A stretch of 36,267 bases of DNA from an uncultured cyanobacterium (GCA_903858015.1 CAIOGZ010000003.1:1-36267), one strand, 5' to 3'. Counted from the stretch's first letter, positions 17,450 through 25,436 are shown. Translations and numbers: made by a program. Notes: generated from the letters alone by a model not told the origin.

Positions 17450-18412
17450 GTGCGCAAACTCGGTCCGGCGTTGCTGCTCGCTATCTCCCTGGCCACCTCA
17501 GCCCTGCTCGTGAAGTTCAGCACCATGCACTCCCACTCCCAACGCCGCCAACCGCTGCTAGTGGGCATCTACCAGCCTGAGCCCGGGCCTGGCCCCGAGC
17601 TGCAGGGGAGTCAGGAGCTCAGCCTCAGCCCCCTGTTTTTGAATTGGTCGGCTGCCGATGCCCTCGCCCAACTCGATCATTTTCTCAACAATCCAACCCA
17701 CGCCAACCGCTTGCCGTTGATCACCGTGGAGCCCTTCGCCAACCAGGCCGCCGGCCGCAGCGACCACCAATTAGTGAGCGATATCGAGAACGGCCTCTAT
17801 GACCCCCAAATCGTGGCGATTGGCAAACGGCTGGCAAGCCATCGCAAGCCGGTGTTGCTTCGCTTTGGCCACGAGATGGACCAAGTCGGCCAATACCCCT
17901 GGTCGATCAGCGATGGTGATCGTTATGTCCGCATGCTGCGCCATGTGCATGCCACGATGGCGCCCACAGGGATCAGCAATGTGCGCTGGGTATGGTCGCC
18001 AGCCGGCAATCGAAACGCCGATCAGTACTGGCCGGGGGATCGCTATGTGGATCTAATCGGCATTTCGATCTACAGCAGCCGCGGCTTCAGTGCCGATGGC
18101 TCCCTGCCCAGCTTTACGAAGCTGTACGGGGAGAAGCGCTGGCTGCATCAACGCTATCGCAAACCGATGCTGCTGGCCGAAATCGGCGTCAGCGACAGCG
18201 CAACAGATAAGCAGGCCTGGCTGAAGCAAGCCCTGAGCACCATGCCGGACTACCCAGAAATCTGCGGGCTTATTTACTTCAATGCCCAGCAACCCAGCTG
18301 GATGCCCCTTGCCAGCGGGCCAGAAAACTGGCGGCTGCAACCCGCCGACCTCCGCTGGCTGGTGGGGAGTTTGCCGCAGGGGCAACAACTCGGTTCCTGC
18401 GCGCCAGCATGA
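17450..18412 (+). CDS. GH26-type endoglycanase, membrane-anchored or secreted
   Basis: 320 residues from a GTG 6 bp after the GT2 stop codon. Residues 5-21 are a single hydrophobic signal or anchor segment. The rest reads as a TIM-barrel glycosidase of the GH26 type: LLRFGHEMDQ at 137-145 with the general acid at Glu142, YPWS at 149-152, VWSP at 181-184, and LLAEIG at 241-246 with the nucleophile at Glu244. GH26 enzymes mostly cut beta-1,4-mannan; some cut beta-1,3-xylan or mixed-linkage glucan. As the second gene of a synthase operon it would trim or release the nascent chain, as BcsZ does for cellulose. Its last codons overlap the next gene by ATGA, indicating coupled translation. Confidence 0.8.
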   Translation: MRKLGPALLLAISLATSALLVKFSTMHSHSQRRQPLLVGIYQPEPGPGPELQGSQELSLSPLFLNWSAADALAQLDHFLNNPTHANRLPLITVEPFANQAAGRSDHQLVSDIENGLYDPQIVAIGKRLASHRKPVLLRFGHEMDQVGQYPWSISDGDRYVRMLRHVHATMAPTGISNVRWVWSPAGNRNADQYWPGDRYVDLIGISIYSSRGFSADGSLPSFTKLYGEKRWLHQRYRKPMLLAEIGVSDSATDKQAWLKQALSTMPDYPEICGLIYFNAQQPSWMPLASGPENWRLQPADLRWLVGSLPQGQQLGSCAPA

Positions 18413-19302
18413 TGCCAAACCGATCCAATCGAGGACGACGCTACGTCGACCTGGTGGCCCTATTCAGCAGCCTCGCTGCAGCCGCCACGGCCCTTGGCCC
18501 GCTCGCTGGCCTTGCGGCTGAGGCTGGCGCTGCGCCGCCGGCGCTGAGCGCTGCTCCCCAGCCCAGCAAACCCCAGCCTCGCTACAACGAGCCCAACCTC
18601 AATCCCACCCAGGTACCGACGGCTTTTGTGGCTGAATGGGGCAACTATTTCATCTCCAGCTCCTACTACGCCTACGACAGCGGCTACCACAACGGCATGG
18701 TGAGCGATGGCAGCCTCAACCTCGGCGTCGGCGCCGGCGATGCCCGCCGCCTGGTGGCCCTGGAGCTGGATTTCAACCTCGAAAGCCTGGCCGACAGCCG
18801 CAATGGCGGCAGCCTCGATCTACGCCTGGGCCGCAGTTTGATCTCCAGACCGCACTTCCGGCTGCAGCTGGGAGGGGGCTGGCTGGGGGTGGCCTCCTAC
18901 GGCAACTGGCCCAAACCGGGGGGCTCGCCCTACGGGGTGCTGAGTGCCGCCTGGCCGCTCCGCCCCAACGATGCCAATTTCCCGCAAACCCTGCAGATCA
19001 ACCTCGGCGGCGGCAGCGGCCGCTTTCAACGCCTCGACGCGGTGGATCTGAGCAGTGATGGCGTCTTTGGCTCGATCGGCGTCGCCCTAACGCCCAACCT
19101 CGGCATCAGCGCCGGCTGGGCCGGCAAGGGGGTGAACACCAGCTTGTCCTATGTGCCGATTCGCGGCCTGCCGTTATTTCTTACCCTCTCCGGCGCCAAC
19201 ATCACCAATGTGGACGCCAGCGGCCGGGCCGTGGCCTTCTCGCTCAGCTGGGGCGGCAGTTTCCGTACGGCTACGTTCCCGGCGGCGGCAGGAGGCAACT
19301 AG
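18409..19302 (+). CDS. Putative outer-membrane beta-barrel, possible polysaccharide exporter
   Basis: 297 residues, overlapping the GH26 gene by four bases. The N-terminus has Arg residues (SNRGRR) and a hydrophobic stretch at about 14-35 that ends Ala-rich, consistent with a cleaved signal peptide near residue 38-42. After a Pro-rich linker with NEPNLNPTQVP come alternating-residue strands: LVALELDFNLES, GSLDLRLGRS, HFRLQLGGGWLGVASYG, TLQINLGGG, GSIGVALTPNLGISAGW, TSLSYVP, LFLTLSGANIT and AVAFSLSWGGSF. This pattern points to a beta-barrel of perhaps 12 strands. I do not recognise a named family. Its place after synthase and glycanase suggests it lets the polymer through the outer membrane, as the barrel of BcsC or AlgE does. 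A structural role for a non-export porin remains possible. Confidence 0.7.
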   Translation: MMPNRSNRGRRYVDLVALFSSLAAAATALGPLAGLAAEAGAAPPALSAAPQPSKPQPRYNEPNLNPTQVPTAFVAEWGNYFISSSYYAYDSGYHNGMVSDGSLNLGVGAGDARRLVALELDFNLESLADSRNGGSLDLRLGRSLISRPHFRLQLGGGWLGVASYGNWPKPGGSPYGVLSAAWPLRPNDANFPQTLQINLGGGSGRFQRLDAVDLSSDGVFGSIGVALTPNLGISAGWAGKGVNTSLSYVPIRGLPLFLTLSGANITNVDASGRAVAFSLSWGGSFRTATFPAAAGGN

Positions 19303-19468
19303 GGCTTGCGCTGACGCGGGCAGCCGGCCATCTCCAGGGCCCAGCTTGCCAACCGCTGCCTAACCAACGACAGGGCCGCGTAACGTCGCGGCGCCCAATG
19401 GGATCCACAGCCGAACAGCAACACACCAGCTGCGTTACTAGCTCTCGCTGGCAACAGCTGCGATAGCG

Positions 19469-19489
19469 TTGCCCTGGTTGCCCAGGCAA
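19469..19489. other. Short stem-loop just before the P450 gene
   Basis: TTGCCCTGG at 19469-19477 and CCAGGCAA at 19482-19489 form an 8-bp stem with one bulged C and a 4-nt loop, ending 1 bp before the P450 ATG. It could be a weak terminator for the polysaccharide operon or could limit ribosome access. The rest of 19303-19468 shows nothing recognisable. Confidence 0.3.
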
Positions 19490-19490
19490 G

Positions 19491-20879
19491 ATGCCCCCAG
19501 ACAGCATGGCTGGAATAGCGGAATCAACAGCAATTCCCAAGCTGGCCGTAGGGGAACGTCGCCAGATGCTCGAAGCGATCCTTGATCCGCTCGCCTATTT
19601 TCGCCGCTGCTTTGCCGAGCACCCTGGCGTGGTGCGCGTCCACATGGGGCCAGGCCTGCCGCCCCAGCAGGTGTTGATCAATGATCCGGCCGTACTGCAG
19701 GAGCTGATCAACCGCGACACGGACGGGGGTATCAGCGCCCCGGGGCATCTGAACACCCTGCTGGCCCAGGTGGTGGGCGATCGCTCGATCATGTTGCTGG
19801 AGCCCGCACCCCACCGCAAGCGGCGCCGCTTGCTGATGCCGGCCTTCCACGGCGAGCGGCTGCGGGCCTATGGCGAGCTGATCCTCGGGCTGAGCAGCGC
19901 GAACCTGGCCGATCTAGGGCCGGGCGATCGCTTCGATGCCCGCGAGCGGATGCAGCGGATCACGATGGGTGTGATCCTCACGGCCGTGTTCGGCCTGCAT
20001 GGCGGCGAGCGCCACGGCCGCCTGCAAACCCTGCTCACCCTGATCACCCAGCTGCAGACCGGCCGCCTGGGGTCGTTGCTGCTGTTCTGGCCGCTACTGC
20101 GGCAAGACCTGGGGCCCTGGAGCCCAGGCGGGCGCCTGCGGCGCCTGCAGACGGAAATCCGCTCCTTACTGCTACAGGAAATAGCCGAACGGCGCCAGGC
20201 GTTGGCGGACGATCAGGCCGGGGCGGATGTGCTCAGCCTGCTACTGGCTTGCCGCGATGAGCAGGGCCAGGGCCTCTCCGATGACGAGCTGCACGATGAG
20301 TTGCTCACCCTCCTCTTTGCCGGCAACGAAACCACCGCCACCGCCCTCACCTGGGCGCTGTATTGGATCCATCGCCAGCCCGAAGTGCGGCAGCGGCTGC
20401 TGCAGGAGCTGGAGGGCCTTGGCGACCAGCGGGATCCTGAAACGATCAGCCGCCTGCCCTATCTGGCGGCGGTGGTGAACGAGGTGCTGCGCATCCATCC
20501 GGTGGCGATGCTGCTCTTCCCGCGGCTGGTGGAGGAGCCGCTCAACCTGGCCGGCCATCGCTTCGAGCCGGGGGATGTGCTGATCGGCTGCATCTCGGCG
20601 GTACATTGGCGGACTGATCTCTATCCAGAACCGCAGCGATTCAATCCAGATCGCTTCCTAGAGCGCAGCTTTTCTGCCACGGAATACCTACCCTTCGGCG
20701 GCGGCGCCCGGCGGTGCATTGGGGCCACCCTGGCACTCTACGAAATGAAGCTGATTCTGGCCAATCTCCTCGGGCAGTACAGCTTCGAGCTTTGCCCCCA
20801 GAGTGATCGGCCAATCCAACCAGTCCGGCGCGGGTTCACCCTGGGGCCCGAGCGGCCGGTGCGGCTGCGGCTGGCTTAG
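19491..20879 (+). CDS. Cytochrome P450 (CYP110-like)
   Basis: 462 residues, soluble, with no membrane anchor. All P450 marks are intact: the I-helix oxygen-activating block FAGNETT at 276-282; ExxR as EVLR at 331-334; PDRF at 386-389; and the heme-binding FGGGARRCIG at 402-411 with Cys409 as the heme ligand. The N-terminal part (DPLAYFRRCFAEHPGVV, RRRLLMPAFHGERLRAYGELI) resembles the cyanobacterial CYP110 family, whose characterised members act on fatty acids or terpenoids. The substrate here cannot be told. No redox partner gene is nearby. An alternative ATG lies five codons downstream. The next small gene starts 2 bp after its stop codon. Confidence 0.93.
   Translation: MPPDSMAGIAESTAIPKLAVGERRQMLEAILDPLAYFRRCFAEHPGVVRVHMGPGLPPQQVLINDPAVLQELINRDTDGGISAPGHLNTLLAQVVGDRSIMLLEPAPHRKRRRLLMPAFHGERLRAYGELILGLSSANLADLGPGDRFDARERMQRITMGVILTAVFGLHGGERHGRLQTLLTLITQLQTGRLGSLLLFWPLLRQDLGPWSPGGRLRRLQTEIRSLLLQEIAERRQALADDQAGADVLSLLLACRDEQGQGLSDDELHDELLTLLFAGNETTATALTWALYWIHRQPEVRQRLLQELEGLGDQRDPETISRLPYLAAVVNEVLRIHPVAMLLFPRLVEEPLNLAGHRFEPGDVLIGCISAVHWRTDLYPEPQRFNPDRFLERSFSATEYLPFGGGARRCIGATLALYEMKLILANLLGQYSFELCPQSDRPIQPVRRGFTLGPERPVRLRLA
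19777..19784. repeat. HIP1 octamer
   Basis: Palindrome GCGATCGC, the highly iterated sequence of many cyanobacterial genomes. It lies inside the P450 gene. Confidence 0.6.
19924..19931. repeat. HIP1 octamer
   Basis: A second GCGATCGC, also in the P450 gene, 147 bp from the first. Confidence 0.6.
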
Positions 20880-20881
20880 CC

Positions 20882-21184
20882 GTGCTGGGCCACAACCCCG
20901 CAGGGGCCGCGCCAGAGTTGGAGGATCGATTCACCGCCATGCTGCTTCCCAACCCCTTCTGCCCCCTCAGTGCCGCGAAGATCGCAGGCCTGCAGGCCAC
21001 GGTGTTGCTGCTGCTCACCCTACTGATCAAGGCCAGGGTGCAGATCAAGGCGGCCTCGGCGCTGGGCTTGGCTTTGCTAGCCCTGCAAACCCTGGTGTTC
21101 CTGGCCGCCACGGGCGCCTTGGGCCTGGCGGGCCTCGGCGGCCTGGCCGTTGCCGTCAAGCGCCGCCCTGCGCCGGCGATCTGA
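20882..21184 (+). CDS. Small hydrophobic protein following P450
   Basis: 100 residues from a GTG 2 bp after the P450 stop codon. An ATG at 20939 with GGAGG 14 bp ahead of it gives an 81-residue alternative that begins MLLPNPFCPL. Two hydrophobic segments are visible (LQATVLLLLTLLI and ALGLALLALQTLVFLAATGALGLAGLGGLAVAV), with a basic tail VKRRPAPAI. It is probably a two-helix membrane protein. Tight spacing suggests it is transcribed with the P450. I do not recognise the family, and no function can be stated. Confidence 0.5.
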   Translation: MLGHNPAGAAPELEDRFTAMLLPNPFCPLSAAKIAGLQATVLLLLTLLIKARVQIKAASALGLALLALQTLVFLAATGALGLAGLGGLAVAVKRRPAPAI

Positions 21185-21472
21185 GCAGGCTGGGGCCTTG
21201 GAGCGGCCGGCAGGGAGCTGCAGGGGCTCTTCAGGGCCGACGGGGTTGCTCAGGGCTAAACACCACTGCCCATAGCGACTAGCTTGCTTGGAGCACGATG
21301 GCATTTCCCCGCCTCTGCAGCCTTAGGAATCCCTTGGCCACGGGATCGAGGTAATCTGCCCATTGTGGGCTTCCTAAACAGATCAGCTGATACTCGGGGG
21401 CCGTCCTGGTTGGCTGAAGCTCGAACCACCGCATCGATCTTGCCCAACAGCTTAGTCGCTGCTTAGGACCCC
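21185..21472. other. Intergenic stretch without a credible gene
   Basis: The 288 bp between the small membrane protein and the AlbA_2 gene hold only short open frames with no family resemblance. The promoter of the AlbA_2/ParA pair should lie here, but no clear -10/-35 pair was found. AGGA at 21465-21468 sits 4 bp before the ATG and may be its ribosome binding site. Confidence 0.4.
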
Positions 21473-22705
21473 ATGACCCTGCATCTCTATGGCGACAGCG
21501 AGCTGGAAGCTCTGATGGCAGCAGTAGAGAGCGACCTTGCGGAAAGGAAAGAGAGCTGGAATGGGTCGGCTCCCACTAAAGGCCGAGAAGCGATCTGCTC
21601 CTTCGCAAACGACCTAGCCAACCATGCTAAGCCAGGCGTTTTGTTCGTTGGGGTGGCAGACAATGGAACACCAATCAAGTTGTCGATCACTGATCAGCTA
21701 CTGCAAACCCTCACGGACATCAAGACCGATGGTCGTATCGTACCGCCACCCACCCTGCAGGTGGCGTGTCGAACCTTGCAGGGAGTCAGCGTGGCTGTGG
21801 TCACAGTGGGGCCTGCAGATTCGCCGCCCGTCCGTTTCGATGGACGAATCTGCGCTCGCTCAGGCCCCCGGCGCGGTTTTGCCACCGCCCAGGATGAGCG
21901 GATTCTCAACGAGAAGCGCCGCTTCCGCGATCAGCCTTTCGATGCAAGGCCCTGCGGCAGTGCGCAATTGGGCGACCTCGATCTTTCCTGGTACAGGGAG
22001 AACTATCTGCCGGCAGCCGTGGCACCAGAAGTACTGGAGGCGAACGAACGCACCGTTGAAGAGCGCTTGGCGAGCACGCGCATGATTCTGAGCCCCACAG
22101 AGCCCACTCCCACCAATCTGGCGGTACTGACCCTCACCACCCAACCCCTAGATTTCTTGCCTGGGGCTTATGTCCAGTTTCTAAGGGTTGCTGGGACCAG
22201 CCTGGCGGATGAGCCTGTGGATGCGGCGGTGTTCGAGGGGCGGCTGGCGGATGTGATTCGCCGTGTGGAAGAGAAGTTGGATTCCCACAACCGTACAGCC
22301 GTCGATTTTAGAAGCGCCAGCACCGAGAAACGCACTCAGCTCTATCCGATGGTGGCGCTGCAGCAGCTTTTCCGCAATGCGGTGATGCACCGGACCTACG
22401 AACACACCAATACCCCAATCCGGCTCACCTGGTATACAGATCGAATCGAAATCATCAGCCCTGGTGGGCCAGTTGGCATGGTGACGCGCGAGAACTTTGG
22501 GATCCCGGGCTACACCGACTACAGAAATCCAAATTTGGCGGGGTTCCTGCGGGAAATGGGATTTGCCCAGCGCTTTGGGGCGGGCATTGCCACGGCCAGG
22601 CGCGAGTGCGAGCGGAACGGCAACCCTGCGCCGGAGTTCGACGTGCAGGATGCCTTCATCCGCGTCACCCTGCGGACGACAACTGCCGGGGAGGTGGCGC
22701 CGTGA
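21473..22705 (+). CDS. AlbA_2 (Schlafen-type) ATP-binding protein with C-terminal HATPase-like domain
   Basis: 410 residues. Residues about 15-150 match the AlbA_2/divergent AAA_4 domain (ESDLAERKESW, FANDLAN, PGVLFVGVADNGTP, FDGRICARSGPRRGFA). Residues about 280-390 match the divergent C-terminal HATPase domain of such proteins (LQQLFRNAVMHRTYEHTNTP, DRIEIISPGGP, FGIPGYTDYRNPNLAGFLREMGFAQRFGAGI). No helix-turn-helix is evident between them, unlike many family members annotated as regulators. The stop codon overlaps the GTG of the ParA-like gene (GTGA), so the two proteins are probably made together. The role is unknown; nucleic-acid-linked sensing or defence is a guess based on the family's frequent presence in accessory loci. 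Confidence 0.8.
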   Translation: MTLHLYGDSELEALMAAVESDLAERKESWNGSAPTKGREAICSFANDLANHAKPGVLFVGVADNGTPIKLSITDQLLQTLTDIKTDGRIVPPPTLQVACRTLQGVSVAVVTVGPADSPPVRFDGRICARSGPRRGFATAQDERILNEKRRFRDQPFDARPCGSAQLGDLDLSWYRENYLPAAVAPEVLEANERTVEERLASTRMILSPTEPTPTNLAVLTLTTQPLDFLPGAYVQFLRVAGTSLADEPVDAAVFEGRLADVIRRVEEKLDSHNRTAVDFRSASTEKRTQLYPMVALQQLFRNAVMHRTYEHTNTPIRLTWYTDRIEIISPGGPVGMVTRENFGIPGYTDYRNPNLAGFLREMGFAQRFGAGIATARRECERNGNPAPEFDVQDAFIRVTLRTTTAGEVAP

Positions 22706-23703
22706 AAAGCATCGCCTTCTTCAACAACAAGAGTGGCGTGGGAAGTACCACACTTGTCTATCACTTGGCCTGGAAGTTTGCCGAACTGGGGCTGTCAGTG
22801 GTGGTGGCTGATCTGGATCCACAGGCCAATCTCACTAGTATGTTTCTCGAAGAAGAGGAACTGGAGGCGATCTGGAGCGATCGCACGATTGCCTGTACTG
22901 TTGCTGACAGTATTACTGCGATGCTGGAGGGCAGCGGCGATGTAGACGATCCCTATCTGGCCCCTGTCAACGACAACATCGGATTGTTGGTGGGGGATTT
23001 GGCGTTGTCGAGGCTGGAGAATGAGTTGTCAATCCAATGGCCTCTTTGCCTGGATGGCAAGGCCAGAGCATTCCGGGTGATCACGGCCTTCTGGCGGCTG
23101 CTGGCCAATGCGGCCCAGGCACGTCAGGCGGATGTGGTGCTGATCGATGTAGCCCCGAGCCTGGGAGGCCTCAACCGGGCAGCCTTGATCGCCGCGAGCC
23201 AGGTGGTGATTCCGCTGGTACCTGATCTCTATTCGATCCAGGGCCTCAGGAATCTTGGCCCCACACTGCAGACATGGCGGAACGAGTGGACTGATCGGCT
23301 ACACCGCAGACCGGCCACGCTTCTTGCAGAATCACTTCCCCCGGGTACCATGCAATCGGTGGGCTATGTAGTGCTGCAGCACTCGGTGCGGCTGGATCGT
23401 CCCGTGAAGGCCTACCAGCGTTGGCTCGATCGCATACCAATGGAGTACCGGCGATCAGTGCTACAACAGGAACGTAATGGCGATGCTGAATCTCCTCGCA
23501 ATGATCCGAACTGCCTTGCCGAACTAAAGCACTACCGCAGTCTTATGTGCTTAGCCCAGGAGGCGCGCAAGCCGATGTTCCTGCTTACGCCAGCCGATGG
23601 TGCCCTGGGCGGGCATTACCAGGCGGCCCAAGCCTGCAAACAAGATTTCAAGAGCCTTGCACTGAAGATCGCTGAACGCTGCAAGATTACTTTCCCATAT
23701 TAA
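22702..23703 (+). CDS. ParA-family ATPase with altered P-loop
   Basis: 333 residues from the GTG at 22702, chosen because Walker A must lie at the N-terminus and because it overlaps the upstream stop codon. The P-loop reads NNKSGVGSTT at residues 8-17. The signature Lys10 of the deviant Walker A motif is kept, but Ser15 stands where the catalytic P-loop lysine is expected (KGGxGKT). The A' motif ADLDPQANL and Walker B VVLIDVAPSL are intact, as is VIPLVPDLYSIQGLRNLGP. Family members dimerise on ATP and move or organise DNA or protein cargo. With the changed residue, ATP turnover may be weak or lost. No ParB gene or parS site was seen, so chromosome or plasmid partitioning is unlikely. Its fixed partner seems to be the AlbA_2 protein. 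Confidence 0.85.
   Translation: MKSIAFFNNKSGVGSTTLVYHLAWKFAELGLSVVVADLDPQANLTSMFLEEEELEAIWSDRTIACTVADSITAMLEGSGDVDDPYLAPVNDNIGLLVGDLALSRLENELSIQWPLCLDGKARAFRVITAFWRLLANAAQARQADVVLIDVAPSLGGLNRAALIAASQVVIPLVPDLYSIQGLRNLGPTLQTWRNEWTDRLHRRPATLLAESLPPGTMQSVGYVVLQHSVRLDRPVKAYQRWLDRIPMEYRRSVLQQERNGDAESPRNDPNCLAELKHYRSLMCLAQEARKPMFLLTPADGALGGHYQAAQACKQDFKSLALKIAERCKITFPY
22877..22884. repeat. HIP1 octamer
   Basis: GCGATCGC inside the ParA-like gene, the third copy in the window. Confidence 0.6.
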
Positions 23704-23880
23704 CATTTAGCAAAGGACACTGCATCCATCCCTTGGCATGCCGAGCTGCCAATGCAACCACACCGGAATGCCTTGATCGGTTCCATGTCTCCGCAGAGGA
23801 TAGCCCTACGATGGAGCTCGCATCGCGCCTCAGGCTGCCCGCCTATGGAGGGGTTGCCTAAACAATCACCACTCCAGGCC

Positions 23881-24351
23881 ATGAAAGCCAGCCCGGAAGA
23901 CCAACTCATCGAGAAACTGCGCCGCATTGAAGCCCTGCATGCCCGCGCCGGCAGCAGCGGCGAGAAGCTGGCGGCCCAGCTGGCCCGCGAGCGCATCCAG
24001 GCGCGGCTGCAGCAGCTCGCTGGCGAGGAACCGCCGATCGAATTTCGCTTCACTCTGGCGGATCAATGGTCGCGGCATTTGTTTGTGGCGCTGTTGCGGC
24101 GCTACGCAATCCAGCCCTACCGCTACCGCGGCCAGCGGCGCACCACCGTGATGGCCCGCCTCAGCCGCAGCTTCGTGAACGACACCCTCTGGCCCGAATT
24201 CCAGGAACTGCAGCAAACCCTCTCGGCCTACTTCGATACCCTCACCGATCGGGTGATCGAGCAGGCCCTGGAGGTGAAGGCCGGCGAGGCCGAGGAACGC
24301 TCCGAACCCCAGACGTTGCCTCCGGTGGAGCATCAGGGATCGCTGCTTTAG
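23881..24351 (+). CDS. Small basic protein, DUF2786-like N-terminus
   Basis: 156 residues from the ATG at 23881; an in-frame ATG at 23845 would add 12 residues. The first 50 or so residues (EDQLIEKLRRIEALHARAGSSG, AAQLARERIQARLQQL) look like the helical start seen in DUF2786-type proteins. The rest has RHLFVALLRRYAIQPYRYRGQRRTTVMARL and FVNDTLWPEFQELQQTLSAYFD, a conserved block I associate with proteins of unknown function in other bacteria. No catalytic motif is seen. It lies 177 bp after the ParA-like gene and converges on the next gene with a 22-bp gap. Confidence 0.65.
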   Translation: MKASPEDQLIEKLRRIEALHARAGSSGEKLAAQLARERIQARLQQLAGEEPPIEFRFTLADQWSRHLFVALLRRYAIQPYRYRGQRRTTVMARLSRSFVNDTLWPEFQELQQTLSAYFDTLTDRVIEQALEVKAGEAEERSEPQTLPPVEHQGSLL

Positions 24352-24353
24352 TT

Positions 24354-24370
24354 GGTTGTTGCCAACAATC
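24354..24370. terminator. Small hairpin between convergent genes
   Basis: GGTTGTT-GCC-AACAATC forms a 7-bp stem with one G-T wobble and a 3-nt loop, in the 22-bp gap between convergent genes. The stem is short and AT-rich, and no clear U-run follows, so a shared terminator is only possible. Confidence 0.25.
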
Positions 24371-24373
24371 TGG

Positions 24374-25177
24374 TCAAGACTGTTCAGGTGCTTCAGGCTT
24401 GGCTTCCTCTTGGTTCGGGGCTTGCGGCTTGTCAGTAAACGCCTCGCTGAGATCGGCATTGACAGCCTCCAAATCGAAGCGATTCGGGTCGAACGGGCCA
24501 ATCCAGGCCAGCATCTCCTGGTGCTCGGGGTGAGCTGGATTCGCCACAATCTCCAGGGCCCGCCCATAGCCAAACACCCCACCAATATCTTCCGGTGGGC
24601 AAGCCCGTTGACCGGTTACACAGCGCGGTATGCGAGCCAACTGGAGGGGCTGAACAAGGATGTCTTCCAGGGTGAGGCGATGAAGCCAGCCGTCGCCGAA
24701 ATCGTATTCGTAGCGAATCCAATCTTTGCGGTTCACCAGCAGGTGATCGATCGGCACATTCAGATCATTGATGAACTTGCCTTCCGCCTCCTGCATCAGA
24801 TCGATATCAAGCAGATCAGGATCGCCATAGAAACGCAAACCCTTCGATCGGGTACCGACCATGAAGTGATAGAGATGCTCATTGTTCCAGCCCATCGCAA
24901 GCTGGATCACCCCATGAAGATCGGGAAGCCTGAGATTGGCAGGGATCAGCAGCCGACGCCAAATGGGCGGCTTGCTGTCCTCCAGCACGATCTTGAGCTG
25001 AAACACCTCCCGCTGACCGCGGGGCAACTCCGCCTGCACCTGGGCCCGGCCTGAGCGCTGGGCAGCCTGCTGATGACGTTTGGCTTGCTCGCGACAGGAG
25101 CGGATCTCGGCTTCGTTGGGGGGATGGAAAGGCATGGGTTGGGGACGGGGATGGGCTCTGGGCGTTATGGGATTCAT
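24374..25177 (-). CDS. pRiA4b ORF-3-like protein
   Basis: 267 residues; an ATG at 25135 is an alternative start and would remove a Pro-rich leader. The domain covers about 58-215 and has the family's marks: VFQLKIVLEDSKPPIWRRLLIPA at 58-80, DLHGVIQLAMGWNNEHLYHF at 86-105, YEYDFGDGWLHRLTLEDIL at 156-174, and CPPEDIGGVFGY at 193-204. The family was named after an ORF of Rhizobium plasmid pRiA4b and is common on plasmids and accessory islands; its biochemical role is not established. The C-terminal tail is rich in Pro, Glu and Ala and is probably disordered. It is on the same strand as the DUF6880-like gene, a pairing I have seen often. Confidence 0.85.
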   Translation of the reverse strand: MNPITPRAHPRPQPMPFHPPNEAEIRSCREQAKRHQQAAQRSGRAQVQAELPRGQREVFQLKIVLEDSKPPIWRRLLIPANLRLPDLHGVIQLAMGWNNEHLYHFMVGTRSKGLRFYGDPDLLDIDLMQEAEGKFINDLNVPIDHLLVNRKDWIRYEYDFGDGWLHRLTLEDILVQPLQLARIPRCVTGQRACPPEDIGGVFGYGRALEIVANPAHPEHQEMLAWIGPFDPNRFDLEAVNADLSEAFTDKPQAPNQEEAKPEAPEQS

Positions 25178-25241
25178 GATGCCGGATAGGCTGTAGGCCC
25201 TGGGGGAATAGATGTCGCTTGGGCCGCATCAACAGAGACTT

Positions 25242-25436
25242 CTAAGAATTATTCGCCCCAACAAAAATCGTGATCGGCGCCAAGACATCCAGCTCCAAAA
25301 GCCCGAGTTTCGCTGCTTCCTCAAGCTCCTGCTGACTGCCAGAACGGTCGATCAGATACTGCCCCGCCACCTCCCCCTCCAGGCAGAGGCCACTGAACCA
25401 GGGCACACGCACGACCTGCCCCTTGCCCTCAACCAC
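25242..25436 (-). CDS. Possible small protein between DUF6880-like and pRiA4b-like genes
   Basis: 64 codons from a GTG 12 bp after the stop of the DUF6880-like gene, on the same strand. The product (WFSGLCLEGEVAGQYLIDRSG, QQELEEAAKLGLLELDVLAP) has a balanced composition that looks more protein-like than a shadow frame. I recognise no family, and it may be a remnant of a longer gene. Confidence 0.35.
   Translation of the reverse strand: MVEGKGQVVRVPWFSGLCLEGEVAGQYLIDRSGSQQELEEAAKLGLLELDVLAPITIFVGANNS

Noticed and set aside
21181-21253. Inverted repeat CTGAGCA/TGCTCAG as terminator
   Set aside because: The 7-bp arms are about 60 nt apart and one overlaps the stop codon; there is no compact stem or U-run.
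21284-21466. 60-codon plus-strand frame before the AlbA_2 gene
   Set aside because: No family resemblance or ribosome binding site, and composition like noncoding DNA; kept as intergenic.
22702-23703. Plasmid partition locus (ParA with parS and replication gene)
   Set aside because: No ParB gene, no iterated parS-like sites and no replication initiator nearby; the ParA-like protein pairs with an AlbA_2 protein instead.
23866-24585. Minus-strand frame of 239 codons spanning two convergent genes
   Set aside because: It overlaps the DUF2786-like gene in antisense and the end of the pRiA4b-like gene in a different frame; no coherent domain.
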